A stretch of DNA of 64,000 bases from Pseudomonadota bacterium (GCA_021792555.1 JAJYUL010000007.1:44221-108220), one strand, 5' to 3'; shown: positions 1 through 10,180, counted from the stretch's first letter. Notes: generated from the sequence alone by a model not told the origin. Numbers and translations are program-made.

Positions 1-2
1 TC

Positions 3-695
3 ATCGACAGCCAGAATGCGCCCCGTGGGGAAAGCGAAGGGCTGACGCTGCTCATGCAGCACGGGGTCGACGGCATCATCTGGTGCCCGGTCGGGCCTCG
101 CCTGCCCTCCCCGCTGCGCAGCTTCGATCGGCCGGTCGTACTGATCGACCGCCCGCGGCCGGGGTTCGCCGTGGTCCACTCGAACAACTTCATGGGCGGG
201 CAGCTGCTGGCGCAGTACGCGCTCGAGCACGGTCACTCGCGCATCGGTCTGCTGTCGGGGCCGCGCAGCGTGGCGAGCGCCGAGCAGCGGCGCAACGGCT
301 TTCTCTCGGCATTCCCCGACCGCATCGATCTCGCCTGGGAAGTGCGGCTGGGCTTCGACGGCCTCCTGCCGCGTGAGGCCTGCGACACGCTGCTGCGCCG
401 CAAGGGCGCCACGCTGATTGTCGCCGGCAACGATCTGATCGCCATCAGCGCGGTGCGCTTCCTCACCGAACATGATGTCCGTGTTCCCGACGACGTGTCG
501 ATCGTCGGGTTCGACGACGTGAGCTGGGCGCGGATCGTGACCCCGCGCCTGACGACGATCGCGCAGCCGCTGGTCTCAATCGGCACCCGGGCCGTCGAGC
601 TGCTGCAGGAGTACATGTCGGGCGGATCGGTCGAGCGGCGGCCCTTGGTCTTCGACGTCTCGCTCGTTGAGCGGGATTCCGTCAGGCGCATCTGA
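3..695 (+). CDS. LacI/GalR-family transcriptional regulator, effector-binding domain (5' end outside window)
   Basis: Open frame continues upstream to the window edge (IDSQNAPRGESEG...). Motifs GHSRIGLLSG, RRNGF, VPDDVSIVGFDDVSWARIVTPRLTTIAQP are typical of LacI-family C-terminal domains. Confidence 0.88.
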   Translation: MDSQNAPRGESEGLTLLMQHGVDGIIWCPVGPRLPSPLRSFDRPVVLIDRPRPGFAVVHSNNFMGGQLLAQYALEHGHSRIGLLSGPRSVASAEQRRNGFLSAFPDRIDLAWEVRLGFDGLLPREACDTLLRRKGATLIVAGNDLIAISAVRFLTEHDVRVPDDVSIVGFDDVSWARIVTPRLTTIAQPLVSIGTRAVELLQEYMSGGSVERRPLVFDVSLVERDSVRRI

Positions 696-894
696 GCGCC
701 TGACCGCCCCGCCGCCGCATGGCACCTCGGGGAGTGGACGCCCGAGGGCAAGCGCTTGACCCGGCCGCCAGAGCTGGGCACCTCCATAGGTCGCGGCGCG
801 CCGCCGGGCGGATGCAGCGGATCCGCGCGGATCGCGCGGCGCGGGCTGTTGGAGGCAGCGCCCCCGCACCGCCCAAGCTAAGGGAATCACGCGA

Positions 895-1944
895 TTGCCT
901 TGCGGTCCGCCTCCGGGCACTATCGGGCGTACAGATGCTGCGGGCGCGCACGGACAATCGGGACTTCGGTCCGTTTCGCGGCGGGGAATCCCGCTGAAGG
1001 GCCGGACGTTAGGCCGGGCAGTGCTCGCCGTGCTCGCGATGGCCGTTGCCGTGCGGGCGTTCGCCGAGCCGGTGCCCGATACCTGCGCGATTCACTATCC
1101 GAGCGATGCGGGCATCGCCTGGACCTGCCGCCGGATCGGCCGGCGCGACACGCTCACGCGCCTGTTCGGCTCGCATTGGCAGGACGTCCTGCGCTTCAAC
1201 CGCATCGACCGGCGCCACGTCTATCCCGGGGTGCGCATCAAAGTGCCGGACGATCTGGCGCAGGTGCACGACTTCACGCCGATGCCGAAGACCTATGCGG
1301 CCGCGGCCAATGACCCCAAATTCATCCTGGTGGATCTGACCGAACAGTTCCTCGGCGCCTATGCTTACGGTAAGCTCGTGATGTCCTTTCCCATCACCTC
1401 GGGTGATGAGGCCGACCCGGCGCGCCGCACGCCGGACGGACTCTTCCGGGTGAGCGCCTACGACCGGCTGCACACCTCCTCGCTGTACGACATGGCGGAC
1501 AGCGACAAGCCCTACCCGATGCATTACGGGCTGCGGTTCTTCATCAGCCCGCGGGGCGTGGCCGTCTGGATCCACGGGCGCGATGTGCCAGGCTATGCGG
1601 CCTCCCATGGATGCATCGGGCTTTACGACGAGCAGATGCAGAAGGAATACTATGGGTATCCGCGCCGGCCCGTCCTGGAAGACGCGCGGACACTCTACGA
1701 GTGGGCCATAGCGCCGCATCCGGATGACGGCCATTTCCACGATCTGCCCGACGGACCGGTGGTGCAGATCATCGGGCAGGCACCGGTATTTCCGCCGCCA
1801 CCGGCGGCCGCCGGCACAGGCGCGAGGAGCCGCCCGCCCGCACCGCGCCCGCACGGACGCACGGCAGTGCGGACCTCGAGACTTCCTTCCCCGCAGGCGC
1901 CGGCTGCGCACAGCGGGGAAGCTCTACGGCCTCATCATGGGTAA
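895..1944 (+). CDS. L,D-transpeptidase (YkuD domain) with LysM-like N-terminal segment; start uncertain (may be about 994-1021)
   Basis: Catalytic motif IHGRDVPGYAASHGCIGLYDEQ; LysM-like DTLTRLFGSHWQDVLRFNRID...PGVRIKVP; signal-peptide-like AVLAVLAMAVAVRAFA. Confidence 0.85.
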   Translation: MPCGPPPGTIGRTDAAGAHGQSGLRSVSRRGIPLKGRTLGRAVLAVLAMAVAVRAFAEPVPDTCAIHYPSDAGIAWTCRRIGRRDTLTRLFGSHWQDVLRFNRIDRRHVYPGVRIKVPDDLAQVHDFTPMPKTYAAAANDPKFILVDLTEQFLGAYAYGKLVMSFPITSGDEADPARRTPDGLFRVSAYDRLHTSSLYDMADSDKPYPMHYGLRFFISPRGVAVWIHGRDVPGYAASHGCIGLYDEQMQKEYYGYPRRPVLEDARTLYEWAIAPHPDDGHFHDLPDGPVVQIIGQAPVFPPPPAAAGTGARSRPPAPRPHGRTAVRTSRLPSPQAPAAHSGEALRPHHG

Positions 1945-1950
1945 TGGCGA

Positions 1951-2673
1951 ATGAACTCTGTGCTCGAACACCTCATCGCGACCTTCCGCCGGCTCGGGCG
2001 GCGCCCGGCCGTCTGGGCGATCCTCGCCCTCGGCGCCATCGCGCCCGCCGCGCACGCCGGCGCGGGCGCCGCACAGCGCGCGCTGCAGCTTGCCGACCTG
2101 ATTCATGCGCAGGCGCCCAACATCAGCATCCGGGCCATCTCGACCGCGATCGACGCCTACCTGCATTTCAAGGCCAAGCACCTCACCGACAAGCCGCTCG
2201 TCACGATCGTCGATTACTCCCTGTCCTCCGCCAGGCGGCGCCTGGCGGTCGCCGACGTGCAGACCGGCAAGGTGCTCTACTACACCTACGTGGCGCATGG
2301 CAAAGGCAGCGGCGGGACGTACGCCACGCGCTTCTCCAACACGCCCGGCTCGGACGCGAGCAGCCTCGGGGTGTATCTGACCGGGCGCACCTACTACGGC
2401 GAGCACGGCTATTCGCTGCGGCTGCACGGCCTGAATCCCCAGTTCAACGGCGCGGCCTACCGGCGCGACATCGTCATGCACAGCGCCTGGTACGTGAGCC
2501 GCAAGTTCGCGCAGGAGCATGGCCGCATGGGGCGCAGCTGGGGATGCTTCGCGCTCAGCCGCCGGGTGGAGAGCGACATCGTGCGGCTGATCCGCGACGG
2601 CACCGTGCTGGTCGGGTACTACCCGGACCCGCAGTGGTTCGCCGCCTTCCCCTATCTGCACCGCGCGGCCTGA
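1951..2673 (+). CDS. Murein L,D-transpeptidase catalytic-domain family protein (YkuD_2-like)
   Basis: GRMGRSWGCFALSRR motif and HSAWYVS; N-terminal hydrophobic export signal. Confidence 0.8.
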   Translation: MNSVLEHLIATFRRLGRRPAVWAILALGAIAPAAHAGAGAAQRALQLADLIHAQAPNISIRAISTAIDAYLHFKAKHLTDKPLVTIVDYSLSSARRRLAVADVQTGKVLYYTYVAHGKGSGGTYATRFSNTPGSDASSLGVYLTGRTYYGEHGYSLRLHGLNPQFNGAAYRRDIVMHSAWYVSRKFAQEHGRMGRSWGCFALSRRVESDIVRLIRDGTVLVGYYPDPQWFAAFPYLHRAA

Positions 2674-2889
2674 CGGCTGAGGGCTGCGGCCGGCGCCGGT
2701 TCGCCGGTTCCTGCGCCGCTGCCCCGGTGAATGCTACAGTTTCGTGACGGTGCGATGACGGCCGTGTGACAGACGCGCCAACTTCCTCCCCGCACGCCGC
2801 TGGCGCGCAGTACACTGCTGCGCCATTGCCGCCGCGGCGAACCAACACACGGCCCGGCGGACGCTTCGAGCATCAGGAGGAGTGAGAGC

Positions 2890-4443
2890 ATGACCGACTC
2901 GCAGCTGTCGCGCAGAGCGTTCCTGAAATCCCTCACTGCGGCCGGCGGCGCGGCGCTCGCCGGCATCGGCGCGCCGGCCCGCGGCGCGCCCGCCGCCGCG
3001 GGCGGCGCGGATGTCGCAGGCCTGCGGGCGCACATCGAGCACGTGATCGTGTTGTTTCAGGAGAACCGCAGCTTCGATCACTACTTCGGCACCTACCGCC
3101 ACCCCGCGGGCGCTGCGGTCACGGGGCTGCTCGATCGGGACGGCAGGATCGACCGGCGCTTCTTCGGCCTGCAGAAAAATCCCGCCGGCATCCCCTACTC
3201 CTACCTGCCGGTGCCGGAGAACATTGCCGGCTTCGACGGGGTGCTGCTCGAGAACATGCCGTTTCACCTCGCGCCGTTCATCCCGCCGGCAGACAACATG
3301 CCGTGGGACCCGGAGCACCATTTCTTCAGGATGTTCGCGCAGGTCGACAACGGCGCCATGGACCGGTTCGTGGCGCTCGCGCTGAAGCGCCATCACGCGC
3401 CGTTCCGCCATGCCGGCGAGCGCGACATCATGCTGCTCGATGAGTCGCGGCCCTCCGGCCCCGTGCTCGGCTTCTACACCCGCCAGGACATCCCGCACTA
3501 CCACCGCCTCGCCGACGAGTACGTGCTGTTCGATCACTTCTTCCAGGCCATGTCCGGCGGCTCGACCTGCAATGCGCTGTATCTGGTGGCGGCGCACTCG
3601 GCGCTCTGGCCGCAGGCGCCCGCGCAGCTGCGCGGCAGCTACGATCCGCCGGTGTTCGACCTGCCCTACGACCCGCACGGCATGCTCATCAACGACCTGC
3701 CGCCGCTCAACGGGCCGACCGAGGCCGACCCGGGCGCGCTCGCGCACAGTCCGCCGCCCGAGGATCAGACCTACCCCAACATCGGCGAGCGGCTGAACGC
3801 CGCGGGGGTCTCCTGGGCCTGGTACAACGAGGGCTGGAACGCGGTAAAGCCCTGGGCGATGAAGAGCGCCTTCGGCCGCGACAGCGGCTCGGCGGTGGTC
3901 GACACCGGCCGGCTGTACGTGCCGCACCACAATCCGTTCCAGTACTACCCGAGCTGGTTCGACAACGTGCGCGCCGGCCACATCCGCGACAGCGAGGACT
4001 TCCTCGCCGATGCGCGTACCGGCCGGCTGCCGAGCGTGTCGTTCGTCAAGGCGACCGGCGCGCACGATGAGCACCCGGCCGACTCCGCGCCGCGCTGGGG
4101 CGAGGAGTGGGTGATGAGCCTGCTGCGCGCGGTGGGCGAGAGCCCGGTGTGGGACAAGACCGCCGTCATCATCACCTACGACGAGGGCGGGGGATTCTGG
4201 GATCACGTGCCGCCGCCGCGGCCGGACGCCTACGGCTGCGGCACGCGCATACCGGCGCTGCTGATCAGCCCGTGGGCGCGCCGTGGCTACGTCGATCACC
4301 GCATCGCCGACACCACCTCGGTGCTGGCATTCATCGAGACGCGCTTCGGCCTGAGGCCGCTGCAGAAGCGCGACGCGCACGCCTACAACCTGCTCGACGG
4401 GCTCGCCTTCTCCGGGGCGCCGCGCGAGGCGCGGTTCGACTGA
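2890..4443 (+). CDS. Phospholipase C / acid phosphatase-like phosphoesterase, Tat-exported
   Basis: SRRAFLKSLTAAGGAAL Tat signal; HVIVLFQENRSFDHYFGTYR; ITYDEGGGFWDHVPPP; ALLISPWARRGYVDH. Confidence 0.88.
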   Translation: MTDSQLSRRAFLKSLTAAGGAALAGIGAPARGAPAAAGGADVAGLRAHIEHVIVLFQENRSFDHYFGTYRHPAGAAVTGLLDRDGRIDRRFFGLQKNPAGIPYSYLPVPENIAGFDGVLLENMPFHLAPFIPPADNMPWDPEHHFFRMFAQVDNGAMDRFVALALKRHHAPFRHAGERDIMLLDESRPSGPVLGFYTRQDIPHYHRLADEYVLFDHFFQAMSGGSTCNALYLVAAHSALWPQAPAQLRGSYDPPVFDLPYDPHGMLINDLPPLNGPTEADPGALAHSPPPEDQTYPNIGERLNAAGVSWAWYNEGWNAVKPWAMKSAFGRDSGSAVVDTGRLYVPHHNPFQYYPSWFDNVRAGHIRDSEDFLADARTGRLPSVSFVKATGAHDEHPADSAPRWGEEWVMSLLRAVGESPVWDKTAVIITYDEGGGFWDHVPPPRPDAYGCGTRIPALLISPWARRGYVDHRIADTTSVLAFIETRFGLRPLQKRDAHAYNLLDGLAFSGAPREARFD

Positions 4444-4464
4444 ACGGGCTGAGGCGCTCGGGCG

Positions 4465-6072
4465 CTAGACCCACTGAATGACGGCGTACGAGCGCGCCGG
4501 CAGCTCGAGGCGGGTGCGCCGGCCGCGCGTGCGCGGCGCACCCAGCGGCTGGGGATGCACGCGCCGCGGCGCGCTGAAGCTGTTGACGGCGTTCAGATCC
4601 TCGCCGGTCAGCGCGTGCGCGGCGAGCACGCGCTGCGGGGGCGCGCTTTCCCACACAATCTCGACTTCGCGCGGCCGATCGAGATCGCGGTTCAGCGCGA
4701 ACAGACTGCAGCGGCCCGTGGCGGCATCGAACGTCGCGGCGGCGTCGACGTACGGCACCGGTCCGAGGCCGGCGACGGCGTAGGTCGGCGCCTCGACGAG
4801 CAGATCGAGGCTCGCCCCGCGCGCGAACTCGAGCGCCCAGCGGTACGGGTAGTAGATCGTCTGCAGGTACAGGCCGTGCGCGTCGGTCATGATGGGCGCG
4901 AGCGCGTTGACCAGCTGCGCGAGGCAGCCGATCTTGATCCGGTCGGCGTGGCGCATCATGGTGTTGAGCATGCCGCCGACCACGAGCGCATCGGCAAGGT
5001 TGTAGCGCTCCTCGAGCAGATGAGGCGCGAGCTGGTGCCGCCCGTTGCCCGTGGTCTTGCCGTAATCCCACACGTTCCACTCATCGAGCGCGAGCGCGAG
5101 GGTCTTGCGGGCGCCGAGCCGCGTGCGCACGTACTCGCACACCGCGAGCTTGTCGCGGATCTGCCGATCGAGCTCGAGGTTGAGCGCGAGGTACTTCGCG
5201 GTGCTGCCGCCGGTCTGCGCCCGCGTATCGCCCAGGTAGCAGTGCAGCGAGATCGCATCGACCTCCTGGTAGCAGCGCTCGAGCGACTCGCGGTCCCACT
5301 CGAGGTAATCCCTCAGCGCCGGGTCGCTCGAGCCGCAGGCGATGAGGTACACCGAGCGGTCCACCCGGCGCATCGCCTGGGCGGCATCGGCGGCCTTGGC
5401 CCCGTAGGCGGCCCCGCTCATGTGGCCGATCTCCCACGGCCCGAACAGTTCGTTGCCGAGCCCCCAGTAGCGCACCCCGTAGGGGGCGGGATGGCCGTAC
5501 TTGCGGCGCAGATCGCTCCAGTGCGTGCCGGGCGGCAGATTGCAGTACTCCACCAGCGCCGCGGCCTGCATGATGGTACCGGTGCCGAGGTTCACCGTCA
5601 GATACGGAGCGGTGCCGGCAGCCTGGCACCAGGCCATGAACTCATCGGTGCCGAAGCGGTTGGTCTCGATGGTGTTCCACGCCAGATTGAGCGTGCGCGG
5701 CCGCTTCTGCGGCGGGCCGATGCCGTCCTCCCAGTTGTACTGCGAGGCGAAACTGCCGCCCGGATAGCGCACGAGGGGCACGCCGAGCTTGCGCACGGCG
5801 GCGAGCACGTCGGTGCGAAATCCCTGCGCATCGGCGAGCGGCGAGCCGGGCTCGTAGATCCCCTCGTAGACGGCCCGGCCCAGATGCTCGAGGAACGAGC
5901 CGAACACGTTGCGCTCGAGCGTGCCGATGGCGCGGCGCGCATCGAAGTAGATGCGTGCGTTCGCCCGCCGCGGCGCACCGTGCGCCAGCGGGCCGCGCAG
6001 CAGCGCGGGCGCTGCGAGGGCGGTGAGCGCGCTCTGGCGCACGAATCGGCGGCGGGCGGCGGAAAAGCGCAT
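4465..6072 (-). CDS. Alpha-L-arabinofuranosidase (GH51-like), Tat-type signal
   Basis: IGTLERNVFGSFLEHLGRAVYEGIYEP, VPLVRYPGGSFASQYNWEDGIGP, YWGLGNELFGPWEIGHM, ALDEWNVWDYG; N-terminus RRRFVRQSALTALAAPAL. Confidence 0.88.
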   Translation of the reverse strand: MRFSAARRRFVRQSALTALAAPALLRGPLAHGAPRRANARIYFDARRAIGTLERNVFGSFLEHLGRAVYEGIYEPGSPLADAQGFRTDVLAAVRKLGVPLVRYPGGSFASQYNWEDGIGPPQKRPRTLNLAWNTIETNRFGTDEFMAWCQAAGTAPYLTVNLGTGTIMQAAALVEYCNLPPGTHWSDLRRKYGHPAPYGVRYWGLGNELFGPWEIGHMSGAAYGAKAADAAQAMRRVDRSVYLIACGSSDPALRDYLEWDRESLERCYQEVDAISLHCYLGDTRAQTGGSTAKYLALNLELDRQIRDKLAVCEYVRTRLGARKTLALALDEWNVWDYGKTTGNGRHQLAPHLLEERYNLADALVVGGMLNTMMRHADRIKIGCLAQLVNALAPIMTDAHGLYLQTIYYPYRWALEFARGASLDLLVEAPTYAVAGLGPVPYVDAAATFDAATGRCSLFALNRDLDRPREVEIVWESAPPQRVLAAHALTGEDLNAVNSFSAPRRVHPQPLGAPRTRGRRTRLELPARSYAVIQWV

Positions 6073-6268
6073 CGCAGACTCCTCGGGTTCCCGTGCGGCG
6101 CACCGGAGGACGACGGCGCCCCTGGTAGCGTTATCATGCCGTCTGAGTATTCCCCGGCGCGCGCCGCAGCGTCAAGCGGTGCATCGATTTTGAGCCACTC
6201 GCGCCGGGCCCCCTGCGCATGACGAATTCGTAACGGCGCCCTCCGGGCGCCCCATTTATCATCCGCCC

Positions 6269-8017
6269 GTGCTCACCGACGGTTGCCTCCGCCGCCTCCT
6301 GCCGGCCCTGCTGCTCGCGCTCCCGCTCGCCGGCTGCCACAGCCGCGGCACCCACCCGGCTACGGCGGGACTGCTGGCCACCGCCACCTCGAGCACGCCT
6401 CCGCCGATGGCGATCACGCTGGCGCCGCAGATCAACGAGGCGGACTTCCTGCGCGACGAGCGCACGCTCGCCTCGGCCGCCTTCGGCGGCCGCAAGTCCG
6501 GTACGCGCGGGGAGGTGCTGACGACGCACTATCTGGTCAAGCAGCTGCAGCGCATGGGCATCGCGCCCGGCTACCGCGGCCGCTGGCTGCAGCCGGTGCC
6601 GGTCGTCTCGACCCGGCTGCTCAATACCGGCACGCGGCTCAGCGTGCGCGCCGGCGGCGGCGTGGTGAGCTTCCCCTACGGCACCGACATGCTCGCCGCG
6701 ACGCAGCAGGCGCGCGCGCACGTGGACATTGCCGACGCGCCCATGGTGTTCGTCGGCTACGGAATCGATGCGCCCACGCGGCAATGGAACGACTATCAGG
6801 GACTCGATGTGCGCGGCAAGATCGTGATCGTGCTCGCGGGCGACCCCGGCGCGGCGGCCGGCGGCACGCTCAGCCGCTACGGGCTGGCGCGCTACAAGTT
6901 CGCCGAGGCGGCGCGCAGGGGCGCGGCGGCGTGCTTCATCATCCACGCGGCAGCGGCCGCGGGACAGAGCTGGAGTGCGCTGCGCAACGCCAGCGCCGGC
7001 GCCGCGCAGAGTCTGCCGGCCAACGTGGCGCCCGGACCGCGGCTCGCCGTGGCGGGCTGGCTGCGTCATGCGGCCGCCGAGCGGCTCTTCAGCGCCGCGA
7101 GCGTGGACCTCGATGCGCTCACCGAGGCGGCCGCGCAGCCGCAATTCAAGCCGGTCACGCTCGCGGCCAGCGGCTCGATCCGCCTCGACAGCGCCGTCGA
7201 GTACAGCTGGTCGGACAACGTGCTCGGACTGATTCGCGGCGCGCAGCACCCCGGGCAGGTGCTGATCTACAGCGCGCACTGGGACGGGCTCGGCACGCTC
7301 GGCGGCCCCGGCGGGCGGCGCGTGCTGCTGCCGGGTGCCATCGACAACGCCACCGGGGTCGCGGCGCTGCTCGAGATCGCCAACGCGTTCGCCCACCGCC
7401 GCAGCCGCCCGGCGCGCAGCGTGCTGTTCCTGCTGCCGACCCTCGGGGCGGCCGGACAGCTCGGCTCGCGCTACTACGTGCGCCATCCGGTGTTCCCGCT
7501 CGATCAGACCGTCGCCGACATCAACATCGACCTGTGGCCCGTGCTCGGCCGCGCCCGCGACATGACCGTGTTCGGCGCCGGTCAATCCACGCTCGAGACC
7601 GACCTGGCGCAGCTGCTCGCGCTGCAGGGCCGCACGGTGACGGCGGACCCCCCGCCGGCGATCGGCCTCGACTACCGCTCCGACCAGTACAGCTTCGCCC
7701 GCGCCGGAGTGCCGGCGCTGCTGGCCGCACCGGGCATGGATCTGCTGAGCGGCGGGCGCGCCGCCGGCGAGGCACAGTGGCGCGAGTACCTGCTCGGCCG
7801 GCGCGGCACACCCCAGGATGCGTTCAATCCCCACTGGGACCTCAGCGGCACGCTCGAGGACATCCAGACGCTCTATCTGCTCGGCCGCGATCTCGCCGAC
7901 GGTGCGCAGTGGCCGCAGTGGGCGCCGGACAGCCCGTACCGCGCGCGCCGCGAGGCGATGATGCCGCACCTGCCGGGCACGCCGCCGCCGCCCGCGCCGG
8001 GCGGCTCACCCCCCTGA
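6269..8017 (+). CDS. M28-family zinc peptidase, predicted lipoprotein
   Basis: Lipobox LPLAGC; IYSAHWDGLG and GAIDNATGVAALLEIANAF typical of M28 peptidases; GTG start. Confidence 0.85.
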   Translation: MLTDGCLRRLLPALLLALPLAGCHSRGTHPATAGLLATATSSTPPPMAITLAPQINEADFLRDERTLASAAFGGRKSGTRGEVLTTHYLVKQLQRMGIAPGYRGRWLQPVPVVSTRLLNTGTRLSVRAGGGVVSFPYGTDMLAATQQARAHVDIADAPMVFVGYGIDAPTRQWNDYQGLDVRGKIVIVLAGDPGAAAGGTLSRYGLARYKFAEAARRGAAACFIIHAAAAAGQSWSALRNASAGAAQSLPANVAPGPRLAVAGWLRHAAAERLFSAASVDLDALTEAAAQPQFKPVTLAASGSIRLDSAVEYSWSDNVLGLIRGAQHPGQVLIYSAHWDGLGTLGGPGGRRVLLPGAIDNATGVAALLEIANAFAHRRSRPARSVLFLLPTLGAAGQLGSRYYVRHPVFPLDQTVADINIDLWPVLGRARDMTVFGAGQSTLETDLAQLLALQGRTVTADPPPAIGLDYRSDQYSFARAGVPALLAAPGMDLLSGGRAAGEAQWREYLLGRRGTPQDAFNPHWDLSGTLEDIQTLYLLGRDLADGAQWPQWAPDSPYRARREAMMPHLPGTPPPPAPGGSPP

Positions 8018-8836
8018 GCTCGCCGCCGGGCCGCCCTCGGCCACGGTGAAGTGCGCGGCTCGCGACAGTTGCGCGCTCACGCGCCGCTGCCCTGCGAGCG
8101 GCACCGCCTCGTGCACCGCGAGTTCCAGACTTTGCGCTGCGCGCCGCTCGGCGCAGACCGCCACCACGTATTGTCCGCGCAGCGTCAGCTGGGCGAACGC
8201 CCAGCGCGCGCTCTGATCCGCGAACGCGCCGGTAAACGAGAGCGCGAGCGCCCCGGGCTCGGCGAGGTCGAACGCGAATCCGCCGAGCGGCAGGCGCAGC
8301 CCCACCCCGCGCGCCTTCAGGTACGCCTCCTTCAGCGTCCACAGCTCGAAGAACCGCCGCCGCCGCGCCTCGGCGCCCAAGGCGCCGAGCGCCGCGCACT
8401 CCGCGGGCGCGAAATACCGCTCGAGCGCCACGGTGTCGGTGCGGCGCTGCAGAGCCTCCACGTCGACCCCGAGCGCGCCCCCCGGCCCGACGGCGAGCAC
8501 CACCAGCTCCCCGCTGTGCGCGATGTTGAATTCCACCGGGGCCGGCTGCGGCGCGCGGATGCGCGGCCGGCCGTGCGCATCCGGCTCGAACACCCACTCC
8601 CCGGGCGCAACGGGCGCGTAGCGCGACAGCACGGTGCGCGCGAGCGCGCGCGCGGCGAGGTGCCGGCGGCGGTCGGCGCTCATGCGCAGGCGCTGCCCGC
8701 GGCGGCGCTCCTCGGCATCGAGCAGCGCCGGATACTCTCCCCAGCGCCGCGCCGCGTCGATGTCCGCGAGGAACGCGCACCACAGGTCGATGCGCTCAGG
8801 ATCGGGCGGGCGGCGCGCGGCCGTTCCCGGCGGCAT
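8006..8836 (-). CDS. 4'-phosphopantetheinyl transferase (Sfp-type)
   Basis: FNIAHSGELVVLAVGPGGALGVDVE, FFELWTLKEAYLKARGVGL. Start chosen at MPPGTAARRP (8836); the longer ORF upstream is antisense/out-of-frame to hpnB. Confidence 0.88.
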   Translation of the reverse strand: MPPGTAARRPPDPERIDLWCAFLADIDAARRWGEYPALLDAEERRRGQRLRMSADRRRHLAARALARTVLSRYAPVAPGEWVFEPDAHGRPRIRAPQPAPVEFNIAHSGELVVLAVGPGGALGVDVEALQRRTDTVALERYFAPAECAALGALGAEARRRRFFELWTLKEAYLKARGVGLRLPLGGFAFDLAEPGALALSFTGAFADQSARWAFAQLTLRGQYVVAVCAERRAAQSLELAVHEAVPLAGQRRVSAQLSRAAHFTVAEGGPAASSGG

Positions 8837-8841
8837 CGCCG

Positions 8842-10026
8842 TCAGCCGCCCGCGGCGCGCGCATCCTGTGCGCGGCCCTTCCACTGGCCGCCGCGACCCG
8901 TGGCGTAGCGCAGCGCCGAGTGCAGCGTGGCGCCGGCGTAAAAGAGCGCCACCGCCGGCAGCAGCAGTGCATAGAGGGGCGAGAGCCGGTAGAAACGCAC
9001 CATCGGCAGGTAACACAGCGTCATCAGCGCCCAGGCGAGCGCACCGAGCGCCATGCACAGCGGCGCGCCGGTGGCCAGCAGCAGCGGCGGGGCCACGTAG
9101 GTCACGGCGAGCCCGGTGAGCGAGGCGGCGAGCAGGCCCCAGGAGTGGCGCAGCTGGTTGAACGCGGTGCGCGAGATCATCGCGCCGATCTCGGCGAAAC
9201 TGCCGTACACGCGCAGACTGCGCGTGCGCTGCGAAAGCCCGAGCCACAGCGACCCGCCGCTGCCCTTCACGCGCGCGGCGAGCGCGCAGTCATCGATGAT
9301 CTCGCCGCGGATCGCCTCCAGCCCGCCGGAGCGCTCCAGGGCCGCCGGCCGGATCAGGATGCACCCGCCGGCCGCCCCCGCGGTGCGCGCGGCGCGGGCC
9401 GCGATCCAGCGGGGCGGATAGAGTTTGAAGAAAAAGAACACGAACGCCGGGATCAGACAGCGCTCCGCCCAGGTCGCGCTCGAGAGCCGTACCATCACCG
9501 AGACCAGATCGCGCCGCTGCCGCTCGGCCTGCGCCACGAGCGAGGCCAGCGAATCGGCGGCGTGCTCGATGTCCGCGTCCGTGAAGAGCAGATAGTCCGG
9601 CGCGAGGCGGCCGGCCGCGGCCACGCCCTGCGACATCGCCCAGAGCTTGCCGCTCCAGCCCGCAGCGAGCGGCGCGCCCGGGATCACGGTCAGCCGCCCG
9701 GCGGCGCCTGCCGCGGCGGCCGCGCGCTGCGCCTGCCCGGCGGTGTCGTCCGTGCTGCCGTCGTCGACCACGATGACATGCACCTCGCCGTCCCAGCGCT
9801 GGCGGAGCAGCGAGCCGACGGCGCGCCCGATGTGCTCGGCCTCGTTGCGCGCCGGCACGACGGCCGCCACTCGGGCGCGCACCGAGCCGGTGGCCTGCGG
9901 CAGCGTGCGCGGCTGCCAGAAGCGACCGCGGGCAAAGAGCAGATACAGCCAGATGACGAGCGGCAGTGCGGCCGCCGCGCACGGATCAATCACCCGCCGC
10001 TCCGGCCCGCCGGGCCGGCCCCGCAC
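8842..10026 (-). CDS. hpnB: Hopanoid-associated glycosyltransferase HpnB (GT2)
   Basis: VPARNEAEHIGRAVGSLLRQ, VVDDGSTDDTAGQA, GWSGKLWAMSQGV, DADIEHAADSLASLVAQ, and hpn gene context. Confidence 0.85.
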   Translation of the reverse strand: MRGRPGGPERRVIDPCAAAALPLVIWLYLLFARGRFWQPRTLPQATGSVRARVAAVVPARNEAEHIGRAVGSLLRQRWDGEVHVIVVDDGSTDDTAGQAQRAAAAAGAAGRLTVIPGAPLAAGWSGKLWAMSQGVAAAGRLAPDYLLFTDADIEHAADSLASLVAQAERQRRDLVSVMVRLSSATWAERCLIPAFVFFFFKLYPPRWIAARAARTAGAAGGCILIRPAALERSGGLEAIRGEIIDDCALAARVKGSGGSLWLGLSQRTRSLRVYGSFAEIGAMISRTAFNQLRHSWGLLAASLTGLAVTYVAPPLLLATGAPLCMALGALAWALMTLCYLPMVRFYRLSPLYALLLPAVALFYAGATLHSALRYATGRGGQWKGRAQDARAAGG

Positions 10027-10180
10027 ACTGTTCAGTACAAATCACGATTCACCGATATAATCCGCGCTTCCATCGATCGTCCGCAGCCGCCGCGCCGCTC
10101 GCGCCGCGCGGGATGGGCGGCGGCGCTCGATGGCCCCTTGCACGGCAAGCTCGAGGCCGCGGCCGAGTGGCGCGGGAAGA

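Noticed and set aside
2734-4380. 548-aa minus-strand ORF antisense to the phosphoesterase
   Set aside because: Arg/Val/His-rich antisense shadow of a well-supported gene.
6235-6251. GGCGCCC-TCC-GGGCGCC hairpin upstream of the M28 gene
   Set aside because: Short 7-bp stem, no T-tract, expected by chance at this GC content.
6134-7969. 611-aa minus-strand ORF antisense to the M28 peptidase
   Set aside because: Antisense shadow in high-GC sequence.
10032-10062. TATAAT-containing promoter between hpnB and the OM barrel
   Set aside because: TATAAT is present near 10057 but I could not find a convincing -35 at normal spacing; not reported as a feature.
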